Assembly: GCA_949317995.1 (NCBI GenBank) | Contig: OX439044.1 | Coordinates: forward strand, 53,214,166-53,278,165 | Length of the DNA: 64,000 nucleotides | Reading direction: 5' to 3' | Source: Acholoe squamosa | Lineage: Eukaryota; Annelida; Polychaeta; Phyllodocida; Polynoidae | Shown here: positions 1 to 11,810 of the stretch, in pieces | Numbering within the stretch: position 1 is the first letter of the stretch | How the letters are laid out: every line of letters begins with the position of its first letter | The notes under the pieces: generated by a model | Seen by the model: the letters and a program-made list of their open reading frames with translations, nothing else | Database searches by the model: none | Told to the model about the DNA's origin: nothing | Made by a program: the position numbers and the translations under genes

Positions 1-682
1 AATCAATCATTAAGTAAATGGGATCAATGCCAATGCCCATAGCTTTAAGGTTTTAGAACATATTGTATATCATAACAATAAAACCAATGGTCAAAATGTA
101 TTACATATCATTGTTTTACTTTGTACCATGTTATCTTATTATTTTATGGCAATTGGTTAGAAATGACCTTGTATGGTCATACTGTCTATGATTAGGTCTA
201 CCGGGTACATTGAAAAACATTGATATCATATTTGAATATCATGAAAGTGAGAATAACATGAATCACTGTGGCTGGAATGAGTACTCCCAGACTGTACTAT
301 TGATACAGTTGGGCGCCAGAGACTGAGGAGGGCTCTACTACTAGGGGGCCATCTAGTGATGTTCCAATTGACTAGTTTTTGTCTTCTGTACACTTGATTA
401 ATTAGGTTACAAAAAGCTTCAAGTTTCATATTATATGGACATGATTTAATTAGTAAAACAATACTTTTTTGAATCCTCAGATATCACTGTCATTTCTTAC
501 CATATCTACTCTCACTGAACATAATGATATGAATTCCTTGAAACTGATTTATTTTTATGGCTTAAAATAACTTAGAAACTACATATCGTCAAAAATACTT
601 ATCAGCAGCATTTATCTGTAGCTCGTCAGTACTGTACAGTTACTACTGGGGTGCAAGCCACATCAGAGATACTTAGAGCAAC
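1..682. other. AT-rich intergenic stretch, no gene seen
   Basis: I see no coding region, RNA gene or clear repeat here. Short open frames are interrupted and lack any recognisable domain or splice context. Confidence 0.5.
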
Positions 683-1535
683 GGTTCCTAATAGCGGACA
701 GCACCTGATAGCGGACACCCTGCTGTATATTAGGCATTAGCTTAATTAGATATGATGAGTACTATGATGATATCTGCAGATAATGATGTAAGATGATTGA
801 TACATAAATCCACTGATATCCTGACTTGATATAGATGTTCAAAGAACATGCCAATACCAATACAAAGGGGTAGGTTTCATACAATATCTATGGTCGTGGC
901 TGTTAGCAGTACAGCTAAGCCATACCAAAGTTTGATTGACAAGAAGGGCCTTTCAAAAGGTTTTATTTTAATTGAAAAAGCGATAATGTGTTCCTATGAA
1001 CAACTGATACATGGGTGCTCATTATATTTCACGTTCCCAAAGTATCTATATGCATTATTAATATAGCATGTAATCACAGGTATATTTCATTAAGGGGTAC
1101 CTAATAGCGGACAATCTCTCATATAAAGTATTTTTGCATTTATTCCAGCTATAGCCCTTCATATCTGTGAATAATGTCTTTACCTACCATAGGAATGAAT
1201 TTCTATGAAAATAGTATATGTATTATCATGTCAATTGAATGAAACTACAAGCAGGTCATTATCGTGCTCAGAAATATCCGACATTTGAGTTCATATACCC
1301 TACCTGTGTGATATTATGAAGATCTCGTGCTATCGCTTACTAATGTCATGATCGCCTGATATTACACCTAATTTATGTTCAAGGGATTGCAGGAAACGAT
1401 AAATAAGTGGTGTAATTTATTTAGTACTAATGTCATATATGGAAGAATATATGCACAATGATGCATTTCTTGCATACAATCCATTAGATAAGTTCCCTGT
1501 CCGCTATTAGGTACCTATATCCGCTATTTAGTGCC
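683..1535. repeat. Fold-back repeat with GGTACCTAATAGCGGACA ends
   Basis: A unit close to GGTACCTAATAGCGGACA occurs forward at 683-700 and 1096-1113. Degenerate second copies lie at 701-718 (forward) and 1517-1535 (inverted), and an exact inverted copy lies at 1499-1516. The outer pairs form inverted arms around about 0.8 kb and the inner pair brackets 421 bp. This is the architecture of a non-autonomous fold-back or TIR element, possibly two nested insertions. No coding capacity is seen inside. A clear target-site duplication was not found, so the boundaries are approximate. Confidence 0.55.
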
Positions 1536-1791
1536 ATATCTGCATTTGATCACCTCATATCTCACACAGCAAAAACAAATTTTAGACAAGTATGAAATAA
1601 CCCAGAGAACCCTGCTATCCTACATGTAAAATGCCCAACTGACATTACGCGAAGATATCTATATCCTCACATAAAATCAACAGGTATGGAAGTAAAAGGT
1701 TGCATCCTATAGTTCTAGGTCCAAGGCTTTCAAAAATGCTCTGTATGGATTTTCTTTGACCTTCACAGAATCAAGGTATAATTCACCCAAA

Positions 1792-1995
1792 GTCCTACTG
1801 TCCTATATGTAGGACGGTGCTAACCTCTGAATCTGCTATAGGTAAAGTTTTGACATTTCTTGTTTGGCATATATAAGCCTATTTTTCAGATTTTGGCACT
1901 CTCCCACATGAATTGCAGTTTCCATGGCAACCAAAAGAACGCAATTTTTTAAGGACTGTAGTCCTAAGTCCTACTGTCTTACATGTAGGACAGTA
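1792..1995. repeat. Duplicated palindrome with 176-bp spacing
   Basis: A near-perfect palindrome (ACTGTCYTACATGTAGGACAGT-like) occurs at 1792-1818 and again at 1968-1995, exactly 176 bp apart. A weaker third copy lies near 1612-1628. The sequence between the copies is loosely similar to what follows the second, which suggests an old tandem duplication with a unit of about 176 bp. Confidence 0.45.
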
Positions 1996-2181
1996 AGCAA
2001 ACCCTAGACAGGGTGCAAGTGAAGCGTTGAAGTTTTGTGTAGGGCATATTTGGTCATAATTTTAATTAGTTTACTTATCAATTTTTAGCACTCTATGACA
2101 AAATTGCCACATTAGGGTTATCTAGGTTTTAAGGTTATATGACATAGAAATATGAACTTAAAGGTATATTCCACCATCTAT

Positions 2182-2201
2182 GCCATCGCCCCCTGGTGGC
2201 C
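2182..2201 (-). promoter_or_regulatory. CTCF-like motif (candidate)
   Basis: Read on the minus strand, the sequence contains CCACCAGGGGGCG, which fits the bilaterian CTCF core consensus CCASYAGRKGGC. A near-identical site lies at 59,789-59,805. A sequence match alone does not show occupancy, and the shared flank (CCCCCTGGTGGCCAAAA) could mean that both sites are carried by the same old repeat. Confidence 0.3.
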
Positions 2202-2202
2202 A

Positions 2203-5200
2203 AAATCTGAAACTACCTAAACTTATTATTTATGATCATTTCCCTTTTGTACATGCCATAACCAATCACTATCAACCTGTTGAACAATAGCTTTCATAAA
2301 TCTGTCACTTCTATATTCTGTGAGTAACCTTTCAATTCTTTGCTTATAAAATGTTCATGATGATTGTATCTCAATCCCTGCAAAGTCTGGTGAACAAATT
2401 CCAGGTAGTATCTTTCCTGTAGTGTGAAAGGTAAGAAATTAAAATACTTTTTAATTGCACTTATTTTGTTAAATTATTCATGGCTCTTTTGTTTGTCCAA
2501 TGACTACCTGTTTTTATTGGGTGATCATGGTACAAATGATGTCTGCTAGATATATGAGAAGTTTAGTTAATATAGCCATGGTCAATTTTTCAATATTAGA
2601 GAAAATGTTGCAAAATGGGGTTTTCTCCCATTAGCAGTAAAAGTTAAGGATTCCCCATCTTCAGATGTCAATAAATCTGAAAACTAGTACAATGAACCAT
2701 GGCTTTTATTGCTTTGGCTATCTCATAATATATAAAACTGATATAATTCAAAGTCAAATGGTAGCTTTTCATTTATCGAATAGTGGAATATACCTTTAAT
2801 AAGCCTCCTATTTCCTGAGGTATTGAGAGGTGGCCATTAACTGTCTGCCTATTGGGTCCTTCACTCTACTGTGTGCCCTTATTCCAGTAGATAGGTCTAT
2901 ATATACATGGTTTTAAGAGTACCAAAATAAGGCATCATGAAGATCGGCTGGTCTTTTCCTTTAAAATCAATACTCACTCACAACCATGCCTGCTGCATGC
3001 TATCTATATATACAGGGATTTGCCCAGCCCCTGGGTCTTACCACAGTCACAGAGAGGGACTACATTGCTGCCTGTTACCTCGAGGTTAAAGTAGATGACA
3101 ATTGCCTCATCCATTAGACACACAATAACAGGCACTGGGCAGTATCAATGTCAGTGCACTGGGTCCCGCGACATGTCTATAGCAATGACCCATGAGGGGG
3201 GGGGGGACATTACAGTGCGTACAAGGCGTGTTTCCACTGTGAGAAACATCAAACTTTGCTGTTCAAGCAACTGCAGGAACGACAATTTTAACTAATTCAT
3301 TTCAATGTTAGTTTCATAGTTTTGGACCATATTAGACATTATATTTTCTTTGGCACCAACGGTTCCCAGCATGGAAAATGTGTCCTTGTATTCTATTCAT
3401 TGGTACAATAAAGCTGTAATGTTTACGGGTAGATCAGTATATATGTGTCTTGTAATGAGGGTATCTCATTCCCATCAGTTCTCATGATTTATCGCAGGGG
3501 GAATGAACTCATGAATGTGGCCCGTATGGTTCTATTAGAGCTACACCAAATCGACTTTGGCTTTAGAAATGTGGGAGTCCTGAATTAGATACTTAACAAG
3601 CTGATCTTCTTTCTTTATATCCCTATACATGTAATGGATACATAAGATATCCTAATTCACGTTACATTTTAAATAGAATATGTATGGTTATTTCTACTAA
3701 CTATCAAGCATCAAAGAATGAGGCATATACAGTTCCTCTTACCCTACACCAAAGGTTTTCTAGCCATAACTCTATGAAAATGATGGAAACACAAGGGCAA
3801 TTGCTTTTATTCAGTACATCAAGTCCTGTTCAAGTAAAAATGAAAGGCTAACCCCAAATCTGATGTATTCTCCAACAAGGAGAAGGATAAAAATGTAGTA
3901 AAAAAGTGATCCAGAAATACCATATTTTGGGATCTGGTGTATGTACTAAATATCCATCAAAGAGAGGTAAATGTGGGGTCTACATCGGAGTATTGTGAAA
4001 TAAAAATAATAAAAAGCTGTTGTTTTGTGTATTTGGGTGCCTTAATGCCCTTCGCATGGAAAAATCACGATGACCCCATTTCAGTGCAATTGACCATTTT
4101 CATAATAAATATCAATAACGTCCCAAAGCACTGATTAAAATATGTCAAAGGAACACTCAACTCGGTGAGGTGTATGTGATGATTGCTGATAATTGTTCTT
4201 CGATGTAAATTCATTTACCCTATATGTAGAAATGGAGATGAGATTTTAGTCTCTGTGACATGTGACAGAGCAACCTCAGAGACAGAAGTATTTTTGAGTC
4301 ATTTGTGCATCTTGCATATTCATGATGATTATACATACAACCCCGGTGACTGAGGTTTTGTACATGTATTAAGGAATTGTACCTAGCAGAATACTCCAGC
4401 CAACTACGTTAAAGTTACAAACCATAGTTTGAATAGTTTCGAATGCCAGACTTTGTAAGATTATGTCTAGGTGGGTGGACACCTGTCCTGTCAGCAGTGT
4501 TTGGTGGCCCTATCTGTCTCAGGAGATAATGCTCCCTGCCGCCACAGGAGGTAATTTCTTAAAGGGGAAATTTCCGTTAGTGTACCTATGACCTGGAGTC
4601 CTACTGAGTCCTCCCAGCAGGTCTCATGCCACCTCCACTCAGAGATGCTAATTTTTACTGCCCAGCAGGGTGCATTGTTTGAAGTTTGGCCTGGTAGGAG
4701 TCATAAGTGTTTGGGATGGTGGTTGGAGCGTCTCAATAAAATGGTCAACGACCAGATAATAGAGGGTGTGTCTCCACTGATGGAACAGCCAGTTTTTTAA
4801 ATTTTGACAGTTGGGGGAAATGAAAAACTCATTTTCTGAGTGTTTTCTTGGACAAAAACTGCTGACTTTAATTATATATACCTATTAGATATTCCTACAA
4901 ATGCTATGCATCTTAGATATATTTGTGTTCACTTAAGACAGAGATATTTAGGATAACTTGAAATATTTGACCAGAGCTCTTCACCCTACCATATATGAGA
5001 CCCCCTGTGGGTTCAGAGGCTGTTCCGACTTATTTATATCCTCCCTTTCCCTTTAAGGCGGTACGACAGCACACAGCCAATACGATTTGAATATAAAATT
5101 TCAGTAATCAAGAAGTTATAACATAGCATTTGGTAGGACAGTCCTGCTGCTGTAGACACTACACGACCTATATTATTTGGATGTCATGTCACTGAATTAA

Positions 5201-6460
5201 GGGTCCCCATAATTATGACTTAAACATGAGCAGCCATAGTGTGAAATAGCCTCCAGTGGCCTTGTATAGTGTCCACATTATGCTGTAAGAAAGTATTAAA
5301 TCATACTGATAAGTTCATGCTGATTTATGCATTTTAAGGCTAAATTCCAAAACATGTAGGTATCCAATCTCGATTGCCAAGTGTAATCTGGTGATGTCTA
5401 AAGCTTGCCAAGGTATGGAAGTTAATAGGAAATTGATAATCATACAATCTCATCTAAAAAAAACTTAGTAGAAGCAACATGCAGCTCCAGTTGCATCTAT
5501 TCACGGATGTGCTTTTAAAAATATCCCCTTGGAATATTGCACTGAGGCACATCTGGTATTGTATCTGCTCATCCAAACAGATGATTCAATTGTGACAACT
5601 CTGGTATGTTCCATGTAACTTTTAAGCTCATGGTTCTAGTGGTTTCAATATTAAGGACCACTGGTGAATTCTCAGTGTGTATGAATACCATAATCCACAA
5701 GCAGTTCAACTTTTTCCCTTAAGCCGACACTCTGGGAGGATGATGGGGATGAATAATTCCATAAACCTTTGAGCGCTGATAGTGCAAGATTGCATCATGC
5801 CCATTGGCTGGCATGATGGAGAAACAATGCGTGCGTGCTGTTCCTCATGCTGGGTTAAACAAAAAACAGCCTAATCCTATGATAAGATTATACGATTAGT
5901 TTTAAAGGTGGACCAGGGCTCCGGGGGGAATTTTACGGTTTATAAAGGGCTCAAACTACATTGGAACTTCCTGAGTTAAGGCTGCTGTTATCAGAGCTGT
6001 ATTACATCAAAATGTTATTCTTGGAAATCAACTGCCATCGGTGATTATCGTGCTTGAGTGCACTTCGATCCTCCCAAATAATCTTTATTTATTCCAACAC
6101 TGCAACCCTCTAGAAATGATTGTTCTGTGATATTAACATACACGTATTAGTTTATATTGATGAGCATGAAGTGTGTTTCATATAATTAGAGTAGACCCAC
6201 ATGTATATAAGAATTGGAATTATTGGGCAAATAGACAGAACTAAACGACCATGGCGTACATTGGGGCTGATCAACCATGAGGGGGACTGTCACCCACGAG
6301 GGCGAAGCCTGAGGGGGATACAGCCCCCTAGTATTTACTTCATGTTAAATTGATATTTAAGTGCTTAAATTGACCGAATTTAGCATGTAAATATGTCATG
6401 TGACTAGCAGTGTGGATCGAGACATGTTATGCCACTGGGGGTGTGGCGTACGCCACTCAC
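2203..6460. other. Intergenic, no gene recognised
   Basis: There are only short open frames with no domain similarity that I can recognise. A G12 run lies near 3194-3205. Nothing else is supported. Confidence 0.4.
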
Positions 6461-6661
6461 ATGGCGAATAAGGGCTCCAATATCTCTGCGATTTTGTCAT
6501 TTGCATTCTAGCCCCTGGATCGCAAGGATAGCTGCCTTCTGGGTTGAAACCCACTGTGGGATTCGGAATAAGTTAAACAATCCTTGCTATCTAGGGGCTC
6601 AGGAATACCCCCAAAATGCACATTACAAAATCGCAGAGATATTTGATCCCTAAATCGCCAT
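6461..6661. mobile_element. 201-bp fold-back MITE
   Basis: The two halves are inverted copies of each other. ATGGCGAATAAGGG at the left end matches the reverse complement of the right end (CCCTAAATCGCCAT). Both arms contain ATATCTCTGCGATTTTGT, a GCATT block and a TAGCCCCT-like block followed by GCAAGGAT. The arms are about 70-83 bp with almost no spacer. The right arm carries a roughly 14-bp insertion (GGGGTATTCC region). There is no coding capacity. The class is not assigned because no target-site duplication is obvious. Confidence 0.6.
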
Positions 6662-7400
6662 GCTTTAGTGTTAAAAAAACTAAATGTTATATAACCCTCT
6701 ACTTTATAACTACTTATCCACCAATTCACACTGACCACCACTGCCAAAGTGGTCAACATCACTCCTTAAGTGAGAATTTCTAGGCACGCACCCATCCCCT
6801 CATTCGATTCCTCCTGTTTCTGATAAACCTTGTTTGCTTGGAAATCTCTTGGTCCTCGGAGAAATCTTCGGGGAATGAAAGGCAATCGAATTTCCACTAC
6901 CATGCAATTTAAAGGAGGGTGTCCCCTTTCTATATGGTGTACAAAAAATGACAAGGCAATGAAGGTATATTCTGAATAAAATCATCCTTCCTAATCTGTT
7001 TTATGTTGTTTATTTTTTAATGTGAATGTCACAATCACATCTAGGAAGAATGAATTACCAAGATTATTAATGGGCATTAATTAGACTCAAATCCTATAAA
7101 TAAATGAAAAGACACTCTATTGTAGTAAGACACCTCCCCTCCCTCCTATATTATAATTCTAACTAAGCTCCACTGCGTTCTGCTATAGGTAGAACTATGG
7201 ATTAGTGAGGAGTGGCATTGCATTGCTGGAGCATTATGACCCCTTTCTGCAGTGATTGATTGATTCTGTATTTCAATTTAATGGGACACTCCTTTATTCA
7301 ACAGTCACATGGACAGATAACGAGAAGCCAAACATAAATGCTCAATCTGTACTACGCTGGAAGCCTCACCTGACTGGTTACGCCTCAGGCTTTGAGCCCA
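6662..7400. other. Intergenic, no gene recognised
   Basis: The short minus-strand frames here are not supported by domains or splice structure. Nothing else is seen. Confidence 0.35.
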
Positions 7401-7880
7401 GGAAAACAGTACCCAAAATTTATGATATATTTTGATAGCTTTTATATCAAATAAAACAATTCTGTCATAGTTAGCGAAATATGAATCACTATTGAGGAGA
7501 ACAGCCTGCTTATCTGATGCAGCTGATGATGTCACAATTGGGCAAAATGCATCAGGTGCTGCATTGTTTATGCATGGGGGATATGGTAAAATGTATCATA
7601 AGTGGAATAGTGAAATATACTGTAGGTTTATCTGGTGGTATTTTTCTAAGGAAATGAATGAATCTTGTCAGTAATAAGCTACAAATAGTATCTGATTGAG
7701 ACTAACAGTGCTGAGCAAGCAGTAATGGGATACATTTTGCCCAATCGTGACACCATCAGCTCCACCAGATTAGCAGTTCTCCTCTTTAGTGATTCATATT
7801 TCACTAACTATGCCAGAATCTTTTTATTTGATATAAAAGCTATCAAAATATGATATAATAAATTTTGGGTGTTGTTTTCC
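7401..7880. repeat. Long inverted repeat, arms of about 153 bp
   Basis: The left arm 7401-7553 and right arm 7729-7880 are reverse complements with scattered mismatches and small indels. Shared blocks include TTTGATATAAAAGCTATCAA, TAGTGATTCATATTTC and ATTTTGCCCAAT. The spacer is about 175 bp. The arms would form a strong hairpin if transcribed. This is probably a decayed fold-back transposon; no target duplication was found. The frames here (for example near 7305-7535) are by-products. Confidence 0.6.
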
Positions 7881-7885
7881 TTTAA

Positions 7886-8518
7886 ATAATGTATCCAAAT
7901 TAACCAACTGTGGTCCTGTGGCTTTAACTATCTGATTTTTTATTACTCAATTTTAGTATTGTTGCAGTGTTTAGACATCAGGGGTTAGAAACAATCAGGA
8001 GTTATGTTGGGCTTTTCCCGCCTTAACGTCGTCCTAACACAAACTTGAATGACTGATCTATATGGCACTCCCTGCACGTGAGCGTGTTTTAATCTTGCCT
8101 AAAAGGATCAGTTATTCGTGGGCTCCAGAGGCCAATTAGTAGGACACTCACTCATCCGCTTATAAAAGGGGAACACAAAAAAATGTAGAAATGAAGAAAT
8201 GAAAAGAATGCACAGATCGGATGGGACGAGAACACAATTTTAGGATTCCTCAATCAAAGTGCCATCCATTATCCAAGCCATGTGTTATTTGTCTGAATGT
8301 GTCAAGCTATGGCCAGTGCAGGTGCAGCAGAATAGGGGATGTTGTGATGGGAATTTGGGAGCCTGAGAGGAATGCAGTACACTTTGTGCTTGCTTTGTTG
8401 ATGGCTGTTATATTTTTTCATGTTTTCATATAAATGTTCTCAAGTTGTGGTTTGGAGGTGTTTGGATGTCATTCTCACTTATAATGTTGAAAGTCAGTTC
8501 AGAAAGATTCACCTTGTG
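7886..8518. other. Intergenic, no gene recognised
   Basis: No domain-bearing frame or clear repeat is seen. Confidence 0.35.
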
Positions 8519-8791
8519 TCTGGAGGTTAATTCAAAACATCCTGGGATCGCAACCCCAGCAATCTTAGGAATTATTCTACCTTATCCTATTAAGCAATCT
8601 TAAGATCAGACTGCGTTCACATTTCCTAGCCAGCACTAAGATTGCATCGATCTTAGCCTCAGCCCTCCTACACTATTCCAAGAAGTACTGACTAGGCACA
8701 GGGGTAAGAGTCCCAAAATAAAGAAATAGCTGTGGAGTCACTCTTCTTCACAAGAGTGCTTATACCATATTTCCCCGTCCCCAAATGGGCT
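8519..8791 (+). mobile_element. Truncated copy of the 23.5-kb TIR element
   Basis: About 270 bp match the left part of the element at 23,541-24,287. The match starts at GGAGGTTAATTCAAAA and runs through CCTCAGCCCTCCTACACTAT and the GGGTAAGAGTCCCAAAATAA block. The right half and right terminal repeat are absent. By eye the two copies are roughly 90 percent identical. Confidence 0.6.
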
Positions 8792-8831
8792 AAGAAATAT
8801 ATTAGATTCTATCTGTAAATAAGGTAACTTT

Positions 8832-8925
8832 AATGCATCATGTCCATTGGTCGGCATAATCCCCTAATGCAGCCCTGACGAGTGACTTGCCAGGGCCACA
8901 TTCATGCATCATGCTACCCTACAGG
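8832..8925. repeat. Dispersed repeat, second copy near 60.5 kb
   Basis: TGCATCATGTCCATTGGTCGG and a following block with ACTTGCCAGGGC and CATGCATCATGC resemble segments at 60,484-60,655, partly inverted. Related words also occur near 5790-5830. This is probably an old interspersed repeat; limits and class are unknown. Confidence 0.35.
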
Positions 8926-9140
8926 GTTTATATCCCCCTGGAGGGGTCTCGAGCAGTCTCACCAGCACTTCATTGTTGCATGATTATGACTATAATAATT
9001 AGTAAGTCTAATGAGCATGATGTACCCCTGCGTCAGCGGCCCTAAACTTCTCAGCAGGCTTTGCAGAACCTGACAGTCTTCCAGTGGACTCCATTATTAG
9101 TAATTGGTAAATTGTGGGTAATGGGACTGACAGGCAAATT

Positions 9141-9306
9141 CATACTCCACCTAGTGGTGGTTCCAAGTACTTACAAGACTCTCAAGGACTCAGCCTGGTG
9201 GCTCCACCTTATGCTAATCACTGAGCAACTCTCAACCCCGGTGCAACGGTTGACACACTTTACCTTTTCTCACCCGGCGTCCATAACAATACGCCTTATA
9301 AACTTT
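9141..9306 (+). repeat. Left 166-bp direct repeat of the DIRS-like element
   Basis: It aligns without gaps to 12,315-12,480, with about 17 mismatches counted by eye (about 90 percent identity). It begins CATACTCCAC and ends CGCCTTATAAACTTT. It lies just upstream of the gag-like frame. In the right copy the same sequence lies within the YR reading frame, so the left copy may be a piece of another YR. Confidence 0.75.
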
Positions 9307-9357
9307 ACTGTTTAATCCATCACTTTCACCGTCTAAAGTGACCATCCGACTTCCAGG

Positions 9358-10482
9358 ATGAAGCGTACTAATACTACACCATCTACTGCTGCTCCACCTA
9401 AAAAGAAAGCAGGCAGTAAGGCTAAAACAACTACTTCTACGGACAATTTAGGTGACCATGTTACAAGCCTCGACGACGATGTCCTCACCATCCAGTCTCA
9501 AAACAATAAAATCCTCGCTGCTATAAACGGCCTTAAGCCTGCTGCTACACAGCCTACAACTGCACAAGTACAGCCACAGGTCAGTCAGATCCTGGTAGTG
9601 AATATCACTTCAACAGAGTCAATACCTGTAGTACAGACTCTGTCTAGAAATACTCGTGCCTCTGCAGCTGCTGCGGCCATGCCGGCTGCAGTGACGTCGC
9701 AACCTGCTGCAGGACCGGTCATCGATGAGTTTGCTGTGGCCATACAGACCGCTACCTTCAAGGGTGAGAAATCCTACCCTCTACCACTCAGCTACCAAGA
9801 CAAAGTTCCTGCTTCTGTCACTGAAAAGGTAGCAAATATCCTCACCTCTACATCACATCAGCTGTCATCCATCAAGGGTAAGCCTACTCATGCCCATGAC
9901 TTCATTTTCCACAGCCCTACATGTATTAAAACAGGTCTAAATGTCCTAGACCCTTTAGAATATTTGTTTGGCCTGTGACGGCTTATGAAAGACCACCGTA
10001 CTCTGCCCCAAGATAAGTCCCATATCGCTGAGCATATCATGGACATAATAACAGCGGGCAAAGATTATGAGTGGGAGCAGATACGTGATTGGTCAGAAGA
10101 AGTCCTGTCTTACATTGCTAATGAACCATTTACTTGGCAGGACAGTGCATCTATCAGTTCATTGAGGTCAGAGGTTGCCAAGGTCAGAGCTGGTAAACTC
10201 TACCCCACCGCCAACATAGCTGAGGCCTCACTCAAGAAGAATAAGTCTAAGTCTAAAACAGAGTCTAAAAACCAGGCCATTTCTCAGAATCAGACTAAAC
10301 CTGATAAACAGCCTATACAGACCGCTGCTGCGTCACAACCAGCATACAAAGTCTCTCGCAGCTCAGCTGGTCGCACTGATGTACCCTGTCAGGCTTACAA
10401 CACCAAGACTGGCCGCACTAAGCCTGACGGACATACAGAAGGTGGTATACAGTACGGCCACCACTACACCTGGTGCAGGTAA
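9358..10482 (+). pseudogene. DIRS-like gag remnant, in-frame stop
   Basis: A frame starting at ATG 9358 begins with a Lys-, Thr- and Ala-rich segment, followed by a low-complexity Ala/Thr/Gln stretch. TGA at 9976-9978 interrupts it, and the same frame resumes and runs to 10,482. The second half is charged, with a KSKSKTESK-type basic tract and a terminal CQAYN segment like the Cys-rich end of DIRS gag proteins. A frameshift near 10,380-10,440 probably moves the original frame into the overlapping one at 10,379-10,657. Gag would form the particle that packages the RNA. The assignment rests on position before DIRS-type RT and on composition, so it is less certain than the RT. Confidence 0.6.
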
Positions 10483-10907
10483 GATATTCAGAAGCTTCAT
10501 TTCCATGGCTTCACAGCATGCCACTGCAAACAACCAGGAGATAAAGAGCCCTCTTTTCAGGCCTGAGCTGGATTACCCTGGCTCTCCCTATGATACTGCT
10601 GACATTAACTTGGACTCAGACTTAGAGACATCTATCCCTGCTGATGATTGTGAGTAGACCACTCTCCATGTACTACTCATATGTGACATGTACTGGGAAA
10701 AGGGGTCTTAGAACCCCCTGCACTAAGCCCCATTTTCGCAGATCGTGTCACATATAATAGAGCAAATGGATCAGGTCGTTAGTACCGCTAGTCCAGCACA
10801 CACTACTATACACGTATACTACTTCATCTGGCTCTAGTGATAGTCAGGCATACACCGCAAGCTCACTCACTGATTCAGATGAAACTTATTGCCCTTCTGA
10901 GGCGGAA

Positions 10908-11396
10908 TTGTTTTACAGCTCACCTCTTGCAGGTCTGTCCCCAGAGCTATTCGCTCCTATCAAAGCCTCGTTTTGGCCGGTAATGGTTCCTGACCTTTGG
11001 GATAGTTTCCCTCAATATGCTAAGCTATATGACAGTATGAGAGAGACCTGCTTGCCCAACAGGTTAGGCCCCAGACTCCCATCTGGCCTCAATCTGGACG
11101 TATGGGAAAGCAAATTACAAGGTCACCATGACTACAAACTATGTGAATACTTATGCTATGGTTGGCCAGTGGGCTATACTGCAGATACATCACCCGTCTC
11201 CACTGAAACAAACCACAGCTCAGCCCTTAGATACCCTACTCACATAGACGAATTCATAAAAAATGAACTAGAATTAGGTGGACTGCTTGGGCCTTTCACA
11301 TCGGCTCCATTTACACCCTGGTGCAATGTAGCACCTCTACTCACCCGACCAAAGAAAGAGACCTCCTCTAGAAGGGTAGTACCATGTACACCCTAG
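10908..11396 (+). pseudogene. DIRS-like reverse transcriptase, N-terminal part only
   Basis: The frame ends with a segment typical of the start of DIRS-family RT: an HIDEFIKNELELGGLLGPF-like entry helix, then SAPFTPW, then APLLTRPKKETSSRRVV. In intact elements this continues into the palm with the catalytic aspartates. Here it stops at 11,396 and RNase H follows at once, so most of the RT domain, including the YxDD-type motif, is missing. The RT would copy the element RNA. The upstream part (CYGWPVGY) fits the linker before RT in this family. Confidence 0.65.
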
Positions 11397-11810
11397 CTAA
11401 CTGCATACACCTCCTACTACCACCCACTGAAACCTACTCGTTAGAATGTGACTCCACACTGGTGGGCAGGGGTGGCAACTCAGACCAACACTACTATACA
11501 CTACAATATGACAAAGCACACATAGAAGCCTACAAGCCCATACATAGACTCGAAGCTGTAAATCTGCTTATAGCATATCGTATACTGGTACCCAAAGATA
11601 AGCATGGATTTAGGATCATAATATATACGGACAACCTAGGATCCCAACAGGCCCTAGTATCAGGCAGAACTCAAGACAGAGTGTTATCTGCCTGGCAAGA
11701 CAGCTGTGGCTTGAGGCTACTACAAATGAACACACACTAGATTAGGCACAAGAAAGGTGAACTCATACCTCTGGCAGATGCACTGTCCCGCCAACATGAC
11801 CCAGCTAAAA
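11384..11810 (+). pseudogene. DIRS-like RNase H remnant
   Basis: The frame has a run of RNase H-like features: an ECDSTLVGRGG-like first strand, then HRLEAVNLLIAY, then IIIYTDNLGSQQAL. After an in-frame TAG at 11,738-11,740 it continues HKKGELIPLADALSR, which is the usual end of RNase H in this family. RNase H would remove the RNA template during cDNA synthesis. The in-frame stop and missing RT core show decay. Confidence 0.65.
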
